A DNA stretch of 64,000 nucleotides from Methanothermobacter sp. (lineage in GTDB: Archaea; Methanobacteriota; Methanobacteria; Methanobacteriales; DSM-23052): assembly GCA_030055615.1 (NCBI GenBank), contig JASFYN010000003.1, positions 62,001 through 126,000 on the forward strand. Reading direction: 5' to 3'. The position numbers were made by a program, and so were the translations under genes. The notes below the pieces were generated by a model that had not been told where the DNA came from, searched no databases, and worked only from the letters and a program-made list of their open reading frames with translations. Positions 29,087 through 37,933 of the stretch are shown piece after piece. Each line of letters opens with the position of its first letter. Within the stretch, counting starts at the first letter, position 1.

Positions 29087-30103
29087 CTAAGATTGTTTGG
29101 ATTTCCATATATTTATTATGTCTGTGAGTATTGCTGATGCTGTTTCGAGTGAGCCTGCGCCTTTGCCTATGACTGTTATTTCCCCTGCCAGGTCTGTGCG
29201 GAGAGTTGCCATGTTAAGAGTGCCATCAACAGCATATGGTGATGTTTCTTTCACAAGCCGTGGGCCTACCCTCAGTATATCATGTGATATTTCTGCTATG
29301 AGCTTTATATGGTATCCGTCTTCCTTTGCAAGTTCTATGGCCTCGGGTGTTATCTTTGTGATCCCTGTAACCTCAACATCATCTAGGGTGCATTCTCGCC
29401 CAAGCACAGCATTTGCTAATATTACTGATTTGCATGCAGCGTCTAACCCTTCAACGTCCTGTGTAGGGTCTGTCTCTGCTATTCCAAGCTCCTGGGCCTC
29501 TTTTAGTGTTTGTTCGTATGATGAGCCTTCAGCAGTCATCCTTGATAGGATGAAGTTGGTTGTACCATTGAGTATCCCTATTATAGATTCTATCCTAGAG
29601 GAGGGTAGTGTCTCTTGGGCGAAGTTTATTATAGGCATGGCACCCCCAACTGAGGCCTCGAATTTAAAATTTACATTATTTTCCTGGGCTAGGTCGATTA
29701 GTTCTTTGTAGAATAGTGATAAGTGGCCTTTATTGGATGTTACAACATCTTTTCCATCTTTCATGGCCTTTGTTATGAGTGATTTTCCAGGTTCTCCTGT
29801 TATGATGTTTGTGGGTGTGACCTCCACGAGGCAATCATATTCAACCTCATCAAGTACTTGGAGGCCATCCATGCTTTCATACCCATGATCTGGGTAATAG
29901 GCTACGCTTCCCTTTTCTGATTTGACTTTTATGAGTTTTTGGGGGTCTAGTCCATCTTCTCGTATAGCAGCTCCCTTAGAGTCTGCAGCAGCAACTATGT
30001 CAATTTTGAGGTTGTATTTTCTCTTTATTCTTTCTTGGGTTGACCTTATAGCCTTTGCAACTCCTTGGCCAACAGCACCAAACCCTATGATGGAAATTCT
30101 CAT
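29087..30103 (-). CDS. hom: homoserine dehydrogenase
   Basis: 338 residues. The N-terminal NAD(P) site is [15 protein letters not shown] and the catalytic domain contains [16 protein letters not shown]. The length fits the archaeal form without a C-terminal ACT domain. It reduces aspartate semialdehyde to homoserine for threonine and methionine. An ACT-domain gene lies directly upstream and may supply regulation. Confidence 0.92.
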   Translation of the reverse strand: MRISIIGFGAVGQGVAKAIRSTQERIKRKYNLKIDIVAAADSKGAAIREDGLDPQKLIKVKSEKGSVAYYPDHGYESMDGLQVLDEVEYDCLVEVTPTNIITGEPGKSLITKAMKDGKDVVTSNKGHLSLFYKELIDLAQENNVNFKFEASVGGAMPIINFAQETLPSSRIESIIGILNGTTNFILSRMTAEGSSYEQTLKEAQELGIAETDPTQDVEGLDAACKSVILANAVLGRECTLDDVEVTGITKITPEAIELAKEDGYHIKLIAEISHDILRVGPRLVKETSPYAVDGTLNMATLRTDLAGEITVIGKGAGSLETASAILTDIINIWKSKQS

Positions 30104-30132
30104 GAGAAAAATCCTCCCAGATTCTAGAACTT

Positions 30133-30606
30133 TTATGTTTCTGTGATGACGAGCAAACCTTCTTTTGCACCGATCTTGCGGATCTCGTCTTCTAATAACT
30201 TTAAACTTTGGTGTTCTGCTTCCATTGTGATCTTGATTGTTGATGTTGTGGTTGACATTTTAAGGGAGAGGTCGGCGACTTTAACACCTTCTAGAGTGTT
30301 TATATTATCCACTATACCCTTTAGTTCCTCTTCTGAGATTCTACCTACCAGTATGGCGTTTACTTTTTCTTTGATGGGTATGCCATCCTTTTCTATTATC
30401 CTTATACCCTTTTCTGTCAATTTTTTTATTGCAAGATTTAGTGTTTTTTCATCTCCTTCGATTGTTACTTGTACTGGTACAAATGCTCCTGTTTTAGCAT
30501 CCCTTTCATGTATTATGGTTACGATATTCGCACCTACGCTAGCTATCGGTTCTAAAGCAGCTACTAATTGCCCAGGGATGTCTTGTAGTTCGAGAACTAG
30601 GCTCAT
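30133..30606 (-). CDS. tandem ACT-domain protein
   Basis: About 157 residues with two ACT-like repeats. The first starts [20 protein letters not shown], with the typical D-I-P-G-Q ligand-binding turn. The second begins about residue 80. It has no catalytic domain, so it is probably an amino-acid-sensing regulator. Because it precedes hom, which lacks its own ACT domain, regulation of homoserine synthesis is a reasonable inference. The start is uncertain (ATG 30606, TTG 30612 or GTG 30624). Confidence 0.72.
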   Translation of the reverse strand: MSLVLELQDIPGQLVAALEPIASVGANIVTIIHERDAKTGAFVPVQVTIEGDEKTLNLAIKKLTEKGIRIIEKDGIPIKEKVNAILVGRISEEELKGIVDNINTLEGVKVADLSLKMSTTTSTIKITMEAEHQSLKLLEDEIRKIGAKEGLLVITET

Positions 30607-30632
30607 CCGCAAATTTAACACCACACTCTATT

Positions 30633-30848
30633 TTATTGGGTCCATTCTCCCCTTTCTACGATTATGTTACCTTCTTCGTCTACTGGGGCGTTCCGTAGTA
30701 TCCTTTTAGGGTCATGTTTCCGTTTTTTATCGGCTCTTGTCCTGTTAAGATTATCAACGATGTAGTGTGTTTCTTCAAGTTCGGGCACCTTCTCAAGGGC
30801 TTTGGAAAACTCTTCTAATATTTTTTCGGCTTCCTTTTCTATCATCAT
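30633..30848 (-). CDS. gatC: Asp-tRNA(Asn)/Glu-tRNA(Gln) amidotransferase subunit C-like
   Basis: 71 residues. A helical N-terminus (IEKEAEKILEEFSKALEKVP) is followed by the conserved LRNAPVDEEGNIIVERGEW tail, as in archaeal GatC. It stabilises GatA-GatB during tRNA-dependent Asn or Gln formation. gatA and gatB are not in the window. Its start overlaps the asnB stop by 4 bp, placing two routes to asparagine on one transcript. Confidence 0.8.
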   Translation of the reverse strand: MMIEKEAEKILEEFSKALEKVPELEETHYIVDNLNRTRADKKRKHDPKRILRNAPVDEEGNIIVERGEWTQ

Positions 30849-32257
30849 TGATACCCCTTATAAAATTCCATCCTCAGGTCTTTCATGTAGGATTCATGAT
30901 CAAAACCCGGCAGTATGCTCTTCCTCAAAATCTTATCTATCCCTGACCCATATTGGGCTGCCTTTTTAGGTCTTCTCGCGATAAAAGCTGGTACTCCCAT
31001 TTCTAATGCAAGGTCCCGGAGTATGTGCTTCCTTAGACTATCATCACTACCTTTTATCTTATAGTCTATTGGTATATTAAAGGCTATGTTTATAATTTCC
31101 CTGTCAAGGAATGGAACTCTTAATTCTGTACTTGTTGCCATTGCAGTGGCATCATCCCTTTCGAGGTTTACATGGTACATATTTTGTATATCAGCCTTGA
31201 AGGCTTCAACAAGTTTATCCTCGCCCTCTTTATATAATTGGAGGTAGCGATGGTATCCTCCGAAGAGTTCATCAGCTCCTTGACCCGCGAATATAACTCG
31301 AATTCCATCTGCATGGGCGGCTTTGGATGCGAAATATAATGGCATGGCCACACCTATCTTCATGATATTAAATTCTTCTATAGCGGCTAAGACTGGTCTG
31401 AGCGCGTCTTTGACCATCTCTGGGGTAACTTCTATTATTTTAGGTTCTATTCCAAGCTCTTGGGCTGCTCTCTCCGCGAATATGAGATCTTGTGATCCTC
31501 TGCTGCCAACAGTATATAATATGGGCTTGGTATATTTTTCTGCGAGTATGGTGAGTAAGGTGCTGTCAACCCCCCCAGAAAATAATATGCCAATCCTTTT
31601 AAGTTTTCTGATCCTTTCTTTAACAGCTTTTTTAAGCGCTTCTTTTAATTTTTCCTTGGCAGTATTATAGTCCCATTTTGCCTTGATTTTTTCTGGTAAT
31701 CTTTTTAATCTTATAAGTTTGTTATTTATTAGGATTGTTCCAGGGGGTAGTCTCTTTGTATCTTGTATGCCTATACTCCAGAGGGCTTTGCGTTCAGATG
31801 CGAATGCTATGAAATCCTCTCCAAGCTTGTAATAGAGTGGCTTAACACCTAGGGGGTCCCTTGCAAGGACAATATTTTCATCATCGAAAAATGCGAATGA
31901 ATAATCACCATCGAACTTGTCCATGATTATCTGGAGGGCTTCCATAAGCCCATATTTTTTTATAGAATCTAATATGAGCCTAGAGGCTGATTCTGTTTTT
32001 GGATTGTATATCCTACCGTCACAAACTATTATGCCATGGTCTCCTATATGGGGGATTTTTTCATCTGTTATGAGAATATTATGACCCATAGCCACGTCTC
32101 TTTTAAATCTAGGGCTTTCTGGGTCTTTTTTATTAGGGGCTTTTAATCTTTTGTAATATATTCTTGTGGCGTCAGGACCTCTATGTTCTAGGATTCTCAG
32201 CATCCTGAGGAGTTTTGGGAGGGCTCCTTCACCTATGAAACCTGCTATTGCGCACAT
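30845..32257 (-). CDS. asnB: asparagine synthase (glutamine-hydrolysing)
   Basis: 470 residues. Cys2 starts the class II glutaminase domain (MCAIAGFIGEGAL) with EHRGPDATRIYY. The synthetase domain has the PP-loop GILFSGGVDSTLLTILA and IFAGQGADELFGGYHRY. It makes asparagine from aspartate, ATP and glutamine. It is followed, with overlap, by gatC. The start lies 28 bp from the upstream flavin-binding gene. Confidence 0.92.
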   Translation of the reverse strand: MCAIAGFIGEGALPKLLRMLRILEHRGPDATRIYYKRLKAPNKKDPESPRFKRDVAMGHNILITDEKIPHIGDHGIIVCDGRIYNPKTESASRLILDSIKKYGLMEALQIIMDKFDGDYSFAFFDDENIVLARDPLGVKPLYYKLGEDFIAFASERKALWSIGIQDTKRLPPGTILINNKLIRLKRLPEKIKAKWDYNTAKEKLKEALKKAVKERIRKLKRIGILFSGGVDSTLLTILAEKYTKPILYTVGSRGSQDLIFAERAAQELGIEPKIIEVTPEMVKDALRPVLAAIEEFNIMKIGVAMPLYFASKAAHADGIRVIFAGQGADELFGGYHRYLQLYKEGEDKLVEAFKADIQNMYHVNLERDDATAMATSTELRVPFLDREIINIAFNIPIDYKIKGSDDSLRKHILRDLALEMGVPAFIARRPKKAAQYGSGIDKILRKSILPGFDHESYMKDLRMEFYKGYQ

Positions 32258-32284
32258 GATTACTGAACCCCAAGGTTGGAGTCG

Positions 32285-32677
32285 CTATTTTATCCTCTTA
32301 CCGGCGTCTGGGCCTGGTTTCACAGAATATATTTCTTCTATTGTCATGAGGATGGCTGATTTCGGCTCCACTTCACTCATAACATTTTGAGCCCACTCAA
32401 CAGCCTCTTCGAAAAATTTACCTGATTTGAATATTTGTGCAACGCCCTTAAATTGGTATGGATGTTCTTTGGCGTTCTGGACTATAATTGACATTTTAGG
32501 GTTTTCTTCGAGGTTACTTAGGGTCTTTTTCATGAAAACATCTACTATTAGTATCCTTTTGTCGTCTATTGGCCTTGTGAATCCGATGGGCACGACATTG
32601 GGTGTGCCATCACTGCTTGCTGTCGCCACAAAAACAAGATTTTTTTCTATGGCCTCTTTCATCTCATCAGTTAACAT
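32285..32677 (-). CDS. pyridoxamine 5'-phosphate oxidase-like FMN-binding protein
   Basis: 130 residues of the split-barrel flavin-binding fold. Typical elements are LVFVATASSDGTPNVVPIGF and KTLSNLEENPKMSIIVQN. The substrate is unknown; such small proteins usually bind FMN or F420. It lies between the P-type ATPase and asnB genes, on the same strand. Confidence 0.75.
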   Translation of the reverse strand: MLTDEMKEAIEKNLVFVATASSDGTPNVVPIGFTRPIDDKRILIVDVFMKKTLSNLEENPKMSIIVQNAKEHPYQFKGVAQIFKSGKFFEEAVEWAQNVMSEVEPKSAILMTIEEIYSVKPGPDAGKRIK

Positions 32678-32704
32678 CTTCCCTATCCTCCTAATATTCT
32701 TATC

Positions 32705-34516
32705 TTACTGGGGGGATAAAAGCTTTTGGTTATTGCGCAGTCCATTGAGGATTACTGCGAGTGAAAGTCCCATATCACCTATGCCCACAGCCATCCATAA
32801 TGATACTAGTCCAAAGATTGAAAGAATGGCCAAGGACCCTTTAACTAATATTGAAAAGAATATGTTCTCTTTAACTATTCTCATTGTTCTTCTTCCGAGT
32901 TTTATTATTTGGTGGATTTTCATGAGGTCATCGTCGATTAGCACTATATCTGCGGTGTCAAGGGCTATGTCAGAGCCTCTGGTCCCCATAGCAATCCCGA
33001 CATCTGCTGCTACAAGGGCTGGGGCGTCGTTTATACCGTCACCAACCATGGCAACTCTTCCCTTAGATCTTAGATCTTCTATGAAATCGAATTTGTCCTC
33101 TGGGAGCAGACCTCCAATGTATTTGTCAATTTTAAGTTCCTTTGCTAATTTCTCCGCGACTTTCGGATTATCCCCTGTTAAAATCATTGTCTTAATATTT
33201 TCCTGGGATAACCTTTCTATTAGGGCAGGGGCTGATGGTCTCATTTTATCTTCCAATGTTATTTCCCCAATGATTTCATCCCCACTTTCTAGGAAAATGG
33301 ACATGTCTTCGCTTTTCTGCCGGGCGTTCTGGCCTAGGAAGTACAGTTTACCATCGATCCTACCAGAGATGCCATATCCCGGCTTGTATTCTAAATTTTC
33401 AGCTTTTAATGGTTCCAAACCTTTTTCTTCTGCTATTTTAGTTATTGCTTCTGCTATTGGATGTTTTAAACCTCTTTCTAGCGAAGCTGCGATCTTTAAT
33501 ATGTCAATGTTATTGTATGATTTTATTTCCTTTATTGTTAGCTTACCCTGCGTTAGCGTCCCTGTCTTGTCAAATACAACAGTTCTTACCTTTGACATTT
33601 CTTCAAGGTAATTTGAACCCTTGATTAGTATCCCTTCTCTTGTAGCTGCTGTTATCCCTGATATCATCGCAACTGGTACTGATATTACAAGGGCGCAGGG
33701 GCATGCGATCACCATCAATACGAGAGCCCGGTATATCCAAATTTCTGGGTTGCCTATGATAAAACTTGGGATAATACCCGTTAATATGCTTGCAATTATA
33801 ATTGTTGGAGTGTAATATGATGCGAATTTGTCCATGAAAACTTCTCTGGATGATCTTTTCATTCTAGCCTTTTCTATCAATTCTATGACCCTTGCTATGA
33901 TTGTCCTTTCAGAATTCCTTGTGACCTTGACTTCAAGGTAGCCTTCAAGGTTTATTGTGCCAGCGAATACTTCATCCCCAACAGTCTTATGAACTGGCTC
34001 GGATTCTCCTGTAATATTTGATTGGTCAACATAACTTGAACCATCTATTATCTCCCCATCCAAGGGTATCATGTCCCCTGGGCGTATGACCATTATCTCC
34101 CCTGGTTGCACTCTACTAGCATCCACCTTAACCTCTTTTTTTCCAATTTTTATAGTTGCTATTTCTGGTTTGAGTCGCATTAAGCTCTTTATAGACTCAT
34201 GCGCCTGGCCGGTCGCATATTCTTCTAGATATTCTGCGATATAATATAGCAAAACTACGAGGGCTGCTTCAGGATAATCCCCAAGTGAGTATGCTCCTAT
34301 CACCGCTAATGTAATGAGAAGATTTATAGTGAACTTGCCATGATAAAGTGTGATGATGGCACCTTTGAATGTCTCGAGACCTGACGCAAAAACAGTTGCT
34401 GTGAATAGTATGAAAGCAAGTAGCATATACCCATTATATTGTAAGTAGAGTCCCATGATAAACAAGATGACAGATATGATTATGACTTTTTTATCTTTTC
34501 CATTATTACAAGGCAT
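32705..34516 (-). CDS. P1B-type heavy-metal ATPase, probably Zn/Cd/Pb export
   Basis: 603 residues. Metal-transport motif CPC (272-274), phosphorylated Asp316 in DKTGTLTQGK, the HP dipeptide (His352) of P1B ATPases, and hinge MVGDGINDAPAL are present. A conserved Asp in the last helix (GIGDMGLSLA) fits the Zn2+/Cd2+/Pb2+ subgroup. There is no N-terminal HMA metal-binding domain, only a short Cys-containing start (MPCNNG). Eight transmembrane helices are expected. Confidence 0.85.
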   Translation of the reverse strand: MPCNNGKDKKVIIISVILFIMGLYLQYNGYMLLAFILFTATVFASGLETFKGAIITLYHGKFTINLLITLAVIGAYSLGDYPEAALVVLLYYIAEYLEEYATGQAHESIKSLMRLKPEIATIKIGKKEVKVDASRVQPGEIMVIRPGDMIPLDGEIIDGSSYVDQSNITGESEPVHKTVGDEVFAGTINLEGYLEVKVTRNSERTIIARVIELIEKARMKRSSREVFMDKFASYYTPTIIIASILTGIIPSFIIGNPEIWIYRALVLMVIACPCALVISVPVAMISGITAATREGILIKGSNYLEEMSKVRTVVFDKTGTLTQGKLTIKEIKSYNNIDILKIAASLERGLKHPIAEAITKIAEEKGLEPLKAENLEYKPGYGISGRIDGKLYFLGQNARQKSEDMSIFLESGDEIIGEITLEDKMRPSAPALIERLSQENIKTMILTGDNPKVAEKLAKELKIDKYIGGLLPEDKFDFIEDLRSKGRVAMVGDGINDAPALVAADVGIAMGTRGSDIALDTADIVLIDDDLMKIHQIIKLGRRTMRIVKENIFFSILVKGSLAILSIFGLVSLWMAVGIGDMGLSLAVILNGLRNNQKLLSPQ

Positions 34517-34526
34517 AAGCGGGACC

Positions 34527-35435
34527 TCATTTTTTTAATATTCTTGTAGCTTCACTTGAAGGTAGTGTGGTAGTTGCACCATATCCTTGTATACAATGGG
34601 ATGCTATATAATTTCCAAAGTAGCATGACATTTCAAGGTCATGGCCCGTAAGCCATGCGTATAGGAATCCCGCGTTGAATGCGTCACCCGCCCCAGTTGT
34701 GTCCACGCATTCAACTTTTAAGGCCGGTACTTCCACTTCCAGGTCTTTCATAAGCCCGTAAACCCCTAATGGGCCTCTTTTTATGATGATGACATCAACT
34801 TCATCTGCTAAGAGTTTCGCAGCCTCCTTGTAGGATCCATGGTAGCCTAGCATCATCTTAATTTCCATCTCATTTAATAATAGGATGTTAACGGCTTCTA
34901 TGAGCTTTCTAAGAGCTTTTATCCCCCTTTTGGCGTACAAGTTTCCTGGGTCTAGGCTTATAAGAGGCCTAGAAGATAATCTATCAAGTAATGTTTCTTG
35001 GACATGTAGGCCTTCACCTGCAAATGATGTCAAGTGTAGTAATTTGCTATTCTCTACCAGTCTGATTTTTATCTCATCAATTTTTATGGTGTCATTTACA
35101 CCAGGGTCTAAGTAGAGTGCTCTTTGTCCATGTTCATCCACAAAGCCTATTACTTTACCGCTTCTACCTTTTTTTGTGATGATTAAAAGATCCAAGTTGA
35201 CCTTTTCCCTTTCAAGGTTTTCTTTAAGCTTGAGGCCTTCTCTGTCCATGGCTACCTTACCGATGTATGCTGTTTTAAGGCCTAATTTTGAAAGTCCTAT
35301 GATGGTATTAGCCGCTGAACCGCCGCAACTTTCTTTAAAACCTCTGATTATGGTTTCTTCTTCTGGGCCTATGATTTTATCAACCATGTAGAGTTGGTCC
35401 ATGTTAAGGGCTCCGAAACCCACCACATCAAACAT
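34527..35435 (-). CDS. PfkB family carbohydrate/nucleoside kinase
   Basis: 302 residues of the ribokinase fold. The substrate motif ESCGGSAANTIIGLSKLG and the ATP/anion-hole signature DTTGAGDAFNAGFLYAW (catalytic Asp near 247) are clear. In related methanogens a similar enzyme phosphorylates nucleosides; the substrate here is not proven. It follows the Ftr-like gene by 23 bp on the same strand. Confidence 0.8.
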   Translation of the reverse strand: MFDVVGFGALNMDQLYMVDKIIGPEEETIIRGFKESCGGSAANTIIGLSKLGLKTAYIGKVAMDREGLKLKENLEREKVNLDLLIITKKGRSGKVIGFVDEHGQRALYLDPGVNDTIKIDEIKIRLVENSKLLHLTSFAGEGLHVQETLLDRLSSRPLISLDPGNLYAKRGIKALRKLIEAVNILLLNEMEIKMMLGYHGSYKEAAKLLADEVDVIIIKRGPLGVYGLMKDLEVEVPALKVECVDTTGAGDAFNAGFLYAWLTGHDLEMSCYFGNYIASHCIQGYGATTTLPSSEATRILKK

Positions 35436-35458
35436 TTAAAATCCCCAAAAAAATATTC

Positions 35459-36349
35459 CTAGAATAGTTCATGGAGGAATATCTTATCATCGCCTAGTTT
35501 ACCATCGTAGTTGCCGGCTGAAACTCTTATCACACCATCAAATTCTGAAACGGCCTTCACACCCACCCTTAAGGCTTCTATGACATTTTTTTTGGAAAGT
35601 CCGTTTATTACTATTTCTGGTATGTATTTAACTCCATTTGGGACTTTGGATTCCTTGCCTAATTTTGTTTTTAGTGATGGGCAGTATGGATGGTTTGTTG
35701 TGGGGCCTATCCATGGGTACTTTGTTTCAGGCTTTGATGGGGCTGAACAGATATCAAATGGTGTTATGACCTTATCTATTCTACTTATGGCTTCTATGGC
35801 GCTTTCACCCGCTTCAAGTACTGATTTTTTATCCTTGCACATGTACCAGAAGTTGGCGCCCATTATACCTGTCTGGTATCCTAGCCGGGCTTCTATTTTG
35901 AAATCCGGCACTGCTATAGGTACTATTATCATCTCTCTTCCATGAATGGTTTCTATCCATTCGTATCCATCACCACAATGTCCAACGTGCTTCATCATGT
36001 CAATGTACCCTTCTGCTTCTAAACTTGCATCAAATAGGCTTGTGAACGGCTTCACTAGGATGTCCTGTCTTATCCTATAGGATAATTCTACCTCAAATTT
36101 TTCCATGTCATCAAGGGCAAAATAGAATTGTAGAATAGCACCATGTCTAGAATCTGGGGTCATGTCAGGACCCAAGAAAGATTCAACACCACTTTCTAAT
36201 CTTCCTATGACCGCTGCTGGTGTGGAAGTAGCATCATATGCCGCTCTTTTAACTGTTTTTTTGTCGTGGGCAGTTACTATGGCCCTTACACATTTACCCT
36301 TGAAGATTTCGCAGAATGTGTCCTCTATGATGGTGCCGTTGATGTTCAC
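35459..36349 (-). CDS. Ftr-II-like formylmethanofuran:H4MPT formyltransferase paralogue
   Basis: 296 residues aligning in order with Ftr. It begins [16 protein letters not shown] and includes [21 protein letters not shown] and GRLEAGYQTG-type segments (here [15 protein letters not shown]). It differs from the catalytic Ftr consensus in many places, as the second copy (FtrII) of Methanothermobacter does. In M. thermautotrophicus that copy lies at the distal end of the eha hydrogenase operon (from memory). The GTG start overlaps the upstream stop (TAGTG), with GGAGG eight bases before it. Confidence 0.78.
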   Translation of the reverse strand: MNINGTIIEDTFCEIFKGKCVRAIVTAHDKKTVKRAAYDATSTPAAVIGRLESGVESFLGPDMTPDSRHGAILQFYFALDDMEKFEVELSYRIRQDILVKPFTSLFDASLEAEGYIDMMKHVGHCGDGYEWIETIHGREMIIVPIAVPDFKIEARLGYQTGIMGANFWYMCKDKKSVLEAGESAIEAISRIDKVITPFDICSAPSKPETKYPWIGPTTNHPYCPSLKTKLGKESKVPNGVKYIPEIVINGLSKKNVIEALRVGVKAVSEFDGVIRVSAGNYDGKLGDDKIFLHELF

Positions 36350-37374
36350 TATCCTAGGCCTCCTATGGCCTCCCCCCTGACCCTTTTACGCATTTGGAGG
36401 CTCTCCTCTGCTATCTTTTCTATGTTATCATCTGGGATGAGTATTCTTGGGAAATCTTCCTTGAATGTTTCCATGAATTTTTCAAAGATATTATAGCTTA
36501 TCCTAAAATTTTCCAAGGCCCTTTCAGGGTCCATTGTGTAAGCTTTCACGAATTCTATGATATAGTCTCTGCCGAAACGTGAATGTAGATCTGCTATTAG
36601 AGCTAATGGGAGGGCGTTCTCTGCTATAATGATTATATCAGCTTCCTTTACAGCGTAATGGTTTCCATTGAAGGATACAGCCAAGCCACGCCCCTTTGTG
36701 TACCTGAGGGGTTCCACGTCAGTTATACTATCCCCCACATATAATGTTGATTTTATGGGGAGTTTCTCCTTTTTGAGTATTTCTTTGAGGGCTAGGCGTT
36801 TTCCCTCCCCTCCTACTGTCTTAACATCCTCTATGAGTTTACCTATCCTCATCTGGGGTATTTCTTCGAAGAATATTTTGTCCATTGTCTCGAAATCAGC
36901 GCCTTCCACTATCATGTCTTTGAATTGGAATAGTTTCTCCCTTTCATCCTCAGGAAGTTCGTGTGAATCTATGTCAAGGCTTGTATAATATGTGTTCTCG
37001 AAGGGAAAATCGATTAGGTTACAGAGGGCTTCAATGTATTGCCTATAACTTGTGCTTATAATATAGGATGGCATGACTCTCTGGACTTTTTGGAGTAGTT
37101 CGCGGGCCCATGGGACTAGGCTGATATTTTCTTTGGAAAATTCCACTATCTTGTCATTGGTGACATTATAGGCTTTTAAGAATGGTGTAATGAGTTTAAG
37201 GGTGTCACCCGCATTATAACCTGGTCTTTTAATCTCATATGCTAGTATATCATCGTATCTGCTCACTGCAGCGAAGAATCTGTCACCATCCGGTATGAAA
37301 TGGCTTGCAAGTTCGAACGCATTGTCATTAAGTGAAATGGGACCCTCACAGTCTGTTACAAATAATTTTTTCAT
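36349..37374 (-). CDS. HAD-superfamily phosphatase-like protein, EhaR-like
   Basis: About 341 residues. [20 protein letters not shown] contains the first HAD motif, although the second Asp of the usual DxD is a Glu-Gly here. Motif II Ser/Thr lies in [11 protein letters not shown] and motifs III-IV near [13 protein letters not shown]. Proteins like this are annotated as energy-converting hydrogenase A subunit R in Methanobacteriales. The assignment rests on memory and context. The ATG at 37374 is chosen because GGGGTGATC precedes it; the frame extends to 37398. Confidence 0.62.
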   Translation of the reverse strand: MKKLFVTDCEGPISLNDNAFELASHFIPDGDRFFAAVSRYDDILAYEIKRPGYNAGDTLKLITPFLKAYNVTNDKIVEFSKENISLVPWARELLQKVQRVMPSYIISTSYRQYIEALCNLIDFPFENTYYTSLDIDSHELPEDEREKLFQFKDMIVEGADFETMDKIFFEEIPQMRIGKLIEDVKTVGGEGKRLALKEILKKEKLPIKSTLYVGDSITDVEPLRYTKGRGLAVSFNGNHYAVKEADIIIIAENALPLALIADLHSRFGRDYIIEFVKAYTMDPERALENFRISYNIFEKFMETFKEDFPRILIPDDNIEKIAEESLQMRKRVRGEAIGGLG

Positions 37375-37401
37375 TTTGGGATCACCCCCCGGGAACATTT
37401 C

Positions 37402-37689
37402 CTATCCAGGATGAAATGGGGGTTTGGGGAAGATGCTCTCTAGGATATATTTTACTAGGAGAGCTGATAATATTCCCATGATAAGGCCTAGATCCAAAGT
37501 ATTATAGAATCCTTTAAATCCCAATCTTAGGGATGCTGCGAGTAAGCCTGCTGCGATTATGGGTGTTGGGAATATCACTGTCAAAGTCCATGAACGTCTC
37601 CATGGTCTTTCAGCTACGATTGGGAGTCCAAGGAGTGAAGCTGCAATAATAGCTGATATTATCGCAATCAAGTAACTAAAGAGGATCAT
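37402..37689 (-). CDS. ehaA: small membrane protein, EhaA-like (energy-converting hydrogenase A)
   Basis: 95 residues from ATG 37689, with three hydrophobic helices. The pattern LPIVAERPWRRSWTLTVIFP TPIIAAG resembles EhaA, the first subunit of the Eha membrane hydrogenase in Methanobacteriales. It is followed after 27 bp by the EhaR-like gene instead of ehaB. A TATATATTTTG-type box lies about 30 bp before the ATG, suggesting a leaderless transcript. The identity is from remembered family features. Confidence 0.58.
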   Translation of the reverse strand: MILFSYLIAIISAIIAASLLGLPIVAERPWRRSWTLTVIFPTPIIAAGLLAASLRLGFKGFYNTLDLGLIMGILSALLVKYILESIFPKPPFHPG

Positions 37690-37800
37690 ATTAAAAAGAT
37701 GAAAATTCAAAATATATAAAATTTTTCCAAAATCTGATATCTTAATCCGTGAAGTTTCATCCCCATTACAAAAAATAAAATCATTTGACTTATTAAAAGG

Positions 37801-37922
37801 GCATATATTTATCCCAGTTTATAATCTAATGATCAAAAAAAGGAGGATGTGCCAGAGTAGCTGATGTTCATGATAACAGTTATAAACTCTTATCATGTCA
37901 CAAATCTTTGCTCTCTAGGAGG
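37801..37922 (+). promoter_or_regulatory. promoter, leader hairpin and ribosome site of the DUF1616 gene
   Basis: A TATA-like CATATATTTATC lies at 37802-37813. About 60 bp further down, the perfect inverted repeat CATGATAA (37869-37876) / TTATCATG (37890-37897) with a 13-base loop can form a hairpin in the leader RNA. GGAGG at 37918-37922 then precedes the ATG at 37934. The roughly 100-base leader is long for this genome. Thirteen bases of the loop side (GATAACAGTTATA) recur at 40300-40312. Confidence 0.45.
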
Positions 37923-37933
37923 CGAATTATATC

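Noticed and set aside
29097-29711. 204-codon plus-strand open frame
   Set aside because: Antisense to hom, whose motifs are intact.
32427-33611. 394-codon plus-strand open frame
   Set aside because: Antisense to the P1B ATPase and the flavin-binding gene; its composition (Ser/Ile/Leu-rich) is that of a reversed coding strand.
37850-37930. Possible tRNA-like sequence before the DUF1616 gene
   Set aside because: The GTGCCAGAGTAGCTG segment suggested a tRNA 5' half, but no acceptor stem, anticodon arm or T-loop could be built; a simple hairpin explains the symmetry.
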